A stretch of DNA of 64,000 nt from Rotaria sp. Silwood1 (Eukaryota > Rotifera > Eurotatoria > Philodinida > Philodinidae), in assembly GCA_905250075.1 (NCBI GenBank), contig CAJNOP010000018.1:1918569-1982568 (forward strand), given 5' to 3'. The notes under the pieces are model-generated. The model had not been told where the DNA came from. It did not search any database and saw only the letters and a list, made by a program, of their open reading frames with translations. A program made the translations under genes and the position numbers. Shown in pieces: positions 62,101-64,000 of this stretch (its first letter is position 1; every line of letters starts with the position of its first letter).

Positions 62101-64000
62101 TATGTCATACAGCTCGAGAACAATAGCCCATATTAAAAAACCAATACTACCAGACCATAATACCAAACGCCAAATATCTTGAGGAAAACGATACATATAA
62201 CGAATAGGAAATGCACCTATCAATGAAGTACATGTCCATAAAATAAGAAATAAAACTTCAAATGCTAAACGAAGATAAAAATGTTTTGCAGCATATTTGT
62301 CCCATTTCCATCTGATAAGACCTTTGAATAAAAATAAAAAAATTTGATTAGCTAATGAATACAAATGGGTATGCATTTTAGAAAACGATACAAACAAATA
62401 GAAGTTAGTCAACTGGAAAAAGAAAATTTTTATAATCGATATCAATTTAGTTACGTCGTAGAATAAAAGAATCTTCTCAGCACTTACAATATTTCATTTC
62501 ATATGTTCCCACTGACCACAACAGATGCCTTACAAAGAAAGTCTTCCAATTGACAAATTACTTTTGAATCAAAAATATCCGTATTATGTAGATTAAAATG
62601 AACTATGAATACTTTAAAAATTTTGCATTGTTGAATTATTACTGCAGAAATATTGCAATCATACGGTACTGTGGTCTCCCTCAGGAATGCTAGAAACGTT
62701 GTACAAAAATAGATGTTAATTAGAATAGTTTTTTGTGAATGTTTCAGATTTTGTCACCGTTCCTATCCTAAGATATAACTATGGTAATAATGTGTCTTTT
62801 ATATCGCTCATATAAACTGACAGATTTTTGTGTTCTTATTTCAGAATAGAAGCAAATCAAAAGACCTGAAACTTTTATAATAAACGACTGTTAATAAGCT
62901 CTGTTTATGTACAAAGTTTCAAGTCAAAATTCGAAAATCAGTTTTTCTGAACCACGACATTCATTTAAAACATATCCTACAATAAGTTCCAAAATAAATA
63001 GAATAAAACAATCTCTCTGTGATTAGTGATAGTAGCAACATCGTGTCTCACATTTTAATCCAGCAGAGATAGCACTACAAGCTTTTTCTTTAATATCTGT
63101 TCGCGATGAAAATGAAAGAAAAATAATCAACTACCCTTAATAAGTGGATGAGTTATTAAGTCAAGACGTTCATGATAAAAAATAGCTTCTAATGGTGTTA
63201 TTGGACGATAATGTGTGCCATCAGGTCGAGATTTCGTTATACCCGGCGTGGGAGGAACATATGCAGAATTTGTTGTTGATTCTGATATATTAGTAAGAGA
63301 TGGTCCAGGTGGATTTAAAAAAGGATTAATATTTGTAGATGGACCTATTGATATATTTGTAGCAACTGATGATAATGATGCACCAGAATTAATTTGTACG
63401 AATGGTACGGTTGAAGCTGTTTCTTTAGAACGATTGTTTACATTTCGCTAAAAATTAATTACAGATAATTATAAATAAATAAAAATAAACAAAATAACAA
63501 ACCATTCGACTATCAGTAGCAAATACTAATTGATTAAGATTTGATGATTCACTTAAATTAATTTTATCAAATTCTTCCCTAAAAAAGACACGACATTTAA
63601 TGATAGTTATTCAATATGTTTTCTTTAATTCATACCATGGTTCAATATGATCAAGATAAAGATGAATAGCTTTTTGTACTTCATTAACAACAATTAATGA
63701 ATCCATGATATCAAGTGCAATAGTACTTGATTCATCACTGAATAATAATGCTAAAAATATTTGCATACTATTATCAAGTGATTTATATAAGCAAACATTG
63801 CATTTAGCACATGGTCGTATACTTTGTCCAGATGTTAATTCAATTAAACCTGTTTGTTCACAATTAAAACATTGTCGTTTAGCTTGTGTAACACCAGTTA
63901 GTGATACACCACAATGACCATCACGTAATGAATGTGATAAATATTCATAGGATTCTTTCCATTTATAATTAATTAATTTAATAACAGCATAATGTCGAAA
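59154..64000 (-). CDS. TRP-like cation channel, 5' end beyond the window
   Basis: Six exons are visible, joined in phase: 64000-63636 (continues off the edge), 63578-63503, 63447-63135, 62321-61345, 60581-60215 and 60151-59154, for 1,031 residues. The first visible exon has a CX2C-X16-CX2C cluster (CFNCEQTG ... CAKC; visible residues 44-67), possibly zinc-binding. ERLDLITHPLIKGLIRWKWD precedes S1, as in ankyrin-type TRP channels. S1 and S2 lie at the start of exon 62321-61345. A low-complexity loop of about 130 residues separates S2 from S3. S3 and S4 follow, then S5 (IIRFLLVFACLLLPYALVFY), an extracellular Cys-containing turret, a pore helix (FETFYSLLFSIFRIALVDD) and S6 (LFTAILAVNIFIGLISNAL). 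The tail is about 270 residues, Thr/Ser/Gln-rich, ending with a heptad stretch. Polycystin is less likely because its large S1-S2 domain is absent. Subfamily and gate stimulus are unknown. Confidence 0.78.
62740..62975. repeat. Dispersed repeat R2, copy 2 (TRP-like intron)
   Basis: Blocks gtttcagat, gttcctatcctaag, taataaacgactgtt, gtacaaagtttcaagtcaaa and attcgaaaatcagtttttct match the copy at 14701-14985 in order. Extra sequence in the middle separates the halves. Confidence 0.6.
62985..63090. repeat. Dispersed repeat R3, copy 3 (TRP-like intron)
   Basis: ccaaaataaatagaataaaac, gtgattag, catcgtgtctcacattttaat and cagcagagatag match copies at 28895-29010 and 58248-58345. It directly follows R2 copy 2. 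Confidence 0.6.

Noticed and set aside
59154-64000. Polycystin-2 as identity
   Set aside because: The large extracellular domain between S1 and S2 is missing, and the HPLI..L...KW motif before S1 fits ankyrin-type TRP channels better.
1-64000. CRISPR array, rRNA, tRNA, retrovirus-like or Polinton-like element
   Set aside because: No regularly spaced short direct repeats, conserved rRNA or tRNA boxes, long terminal repeats, or reverse transcriptase/capsid motifs were seen by eye; a profile search could still reveal small or eroded ones.

Overview
The window is nuclear DNA from a small-genome animal, most likely a bdelloid rotifer (Adineta/Rotaria type). It is AT-rich. Most GT-AG introns are about 50-90 bp, and a few kilobase introns are filled with repeats. 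Ciliary and sensory genes (IFT20, tectonic, two TRP channels) show it is a metazoan. A bacterial-type ABC transporter that carries introns, and degenerate hexamer arrays built on TGTGGG/CCCACA, which I recall as the bdelloid telomere repeat, point to bdelloids. The species call is inference. Exon borders were set by eye from splice signals, reading phase and family resemblance; no search or alignment was run.

Left part (1-9.2 kb): a short three-exon membrane-protein gene on the minus strand, a tandem pair of diverged ~1-kb repeats, the decayed tail of a hAT transposase, and a single-exon DPY30 gene (minus). From 9.2 to 14.4 kb is a complete 12-exon SLC5-type sodium/solute symporter (plus), with a 2-kb intron holding a foldback element rich in ATCGATT motifs. 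Facing it, 25.8 to 15.7 kb (minus), is a complete 10-exon TRPA1-like ankyrin TRP channel. One of its introns carries a 1,003-bp near-perfect inverted repeat flanked by TA.

Middle part (26-49.3 kb): IFT20 and tectonic lie head to tail about 90 bp apart (plus) and both act at the cilium. Next come a coiled-coil protein of unknown family (minus), an LRRC74-like leucine-rich-repeat protein (minus, 13 exons), and an unrecognised multi-exon gene (plus).

Right part (49.3-64 kb): an orphan exon resembling the start of an ABCB (P-glycoprotein) transporter (minus), then a three-exon half ABC transporter of the bacterial YddA/SbmA kind with all nucleotide-binding motifs intact (plus). A gene-poor stretch follows, with decayed coding traces, telomere-like hexamers in both orientations, a repeated 16-bp palindrome and a 100-N gap. 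Last is the 3' part of a second TRP-like channel (minus) that runs off the right edge.

Several diverged foldback or dispersed repeat families recur in introns and between genes. No CRISPR array, rRNA or tRNA was seen, and no retrovirus-like or Polinton-like element was recognised.
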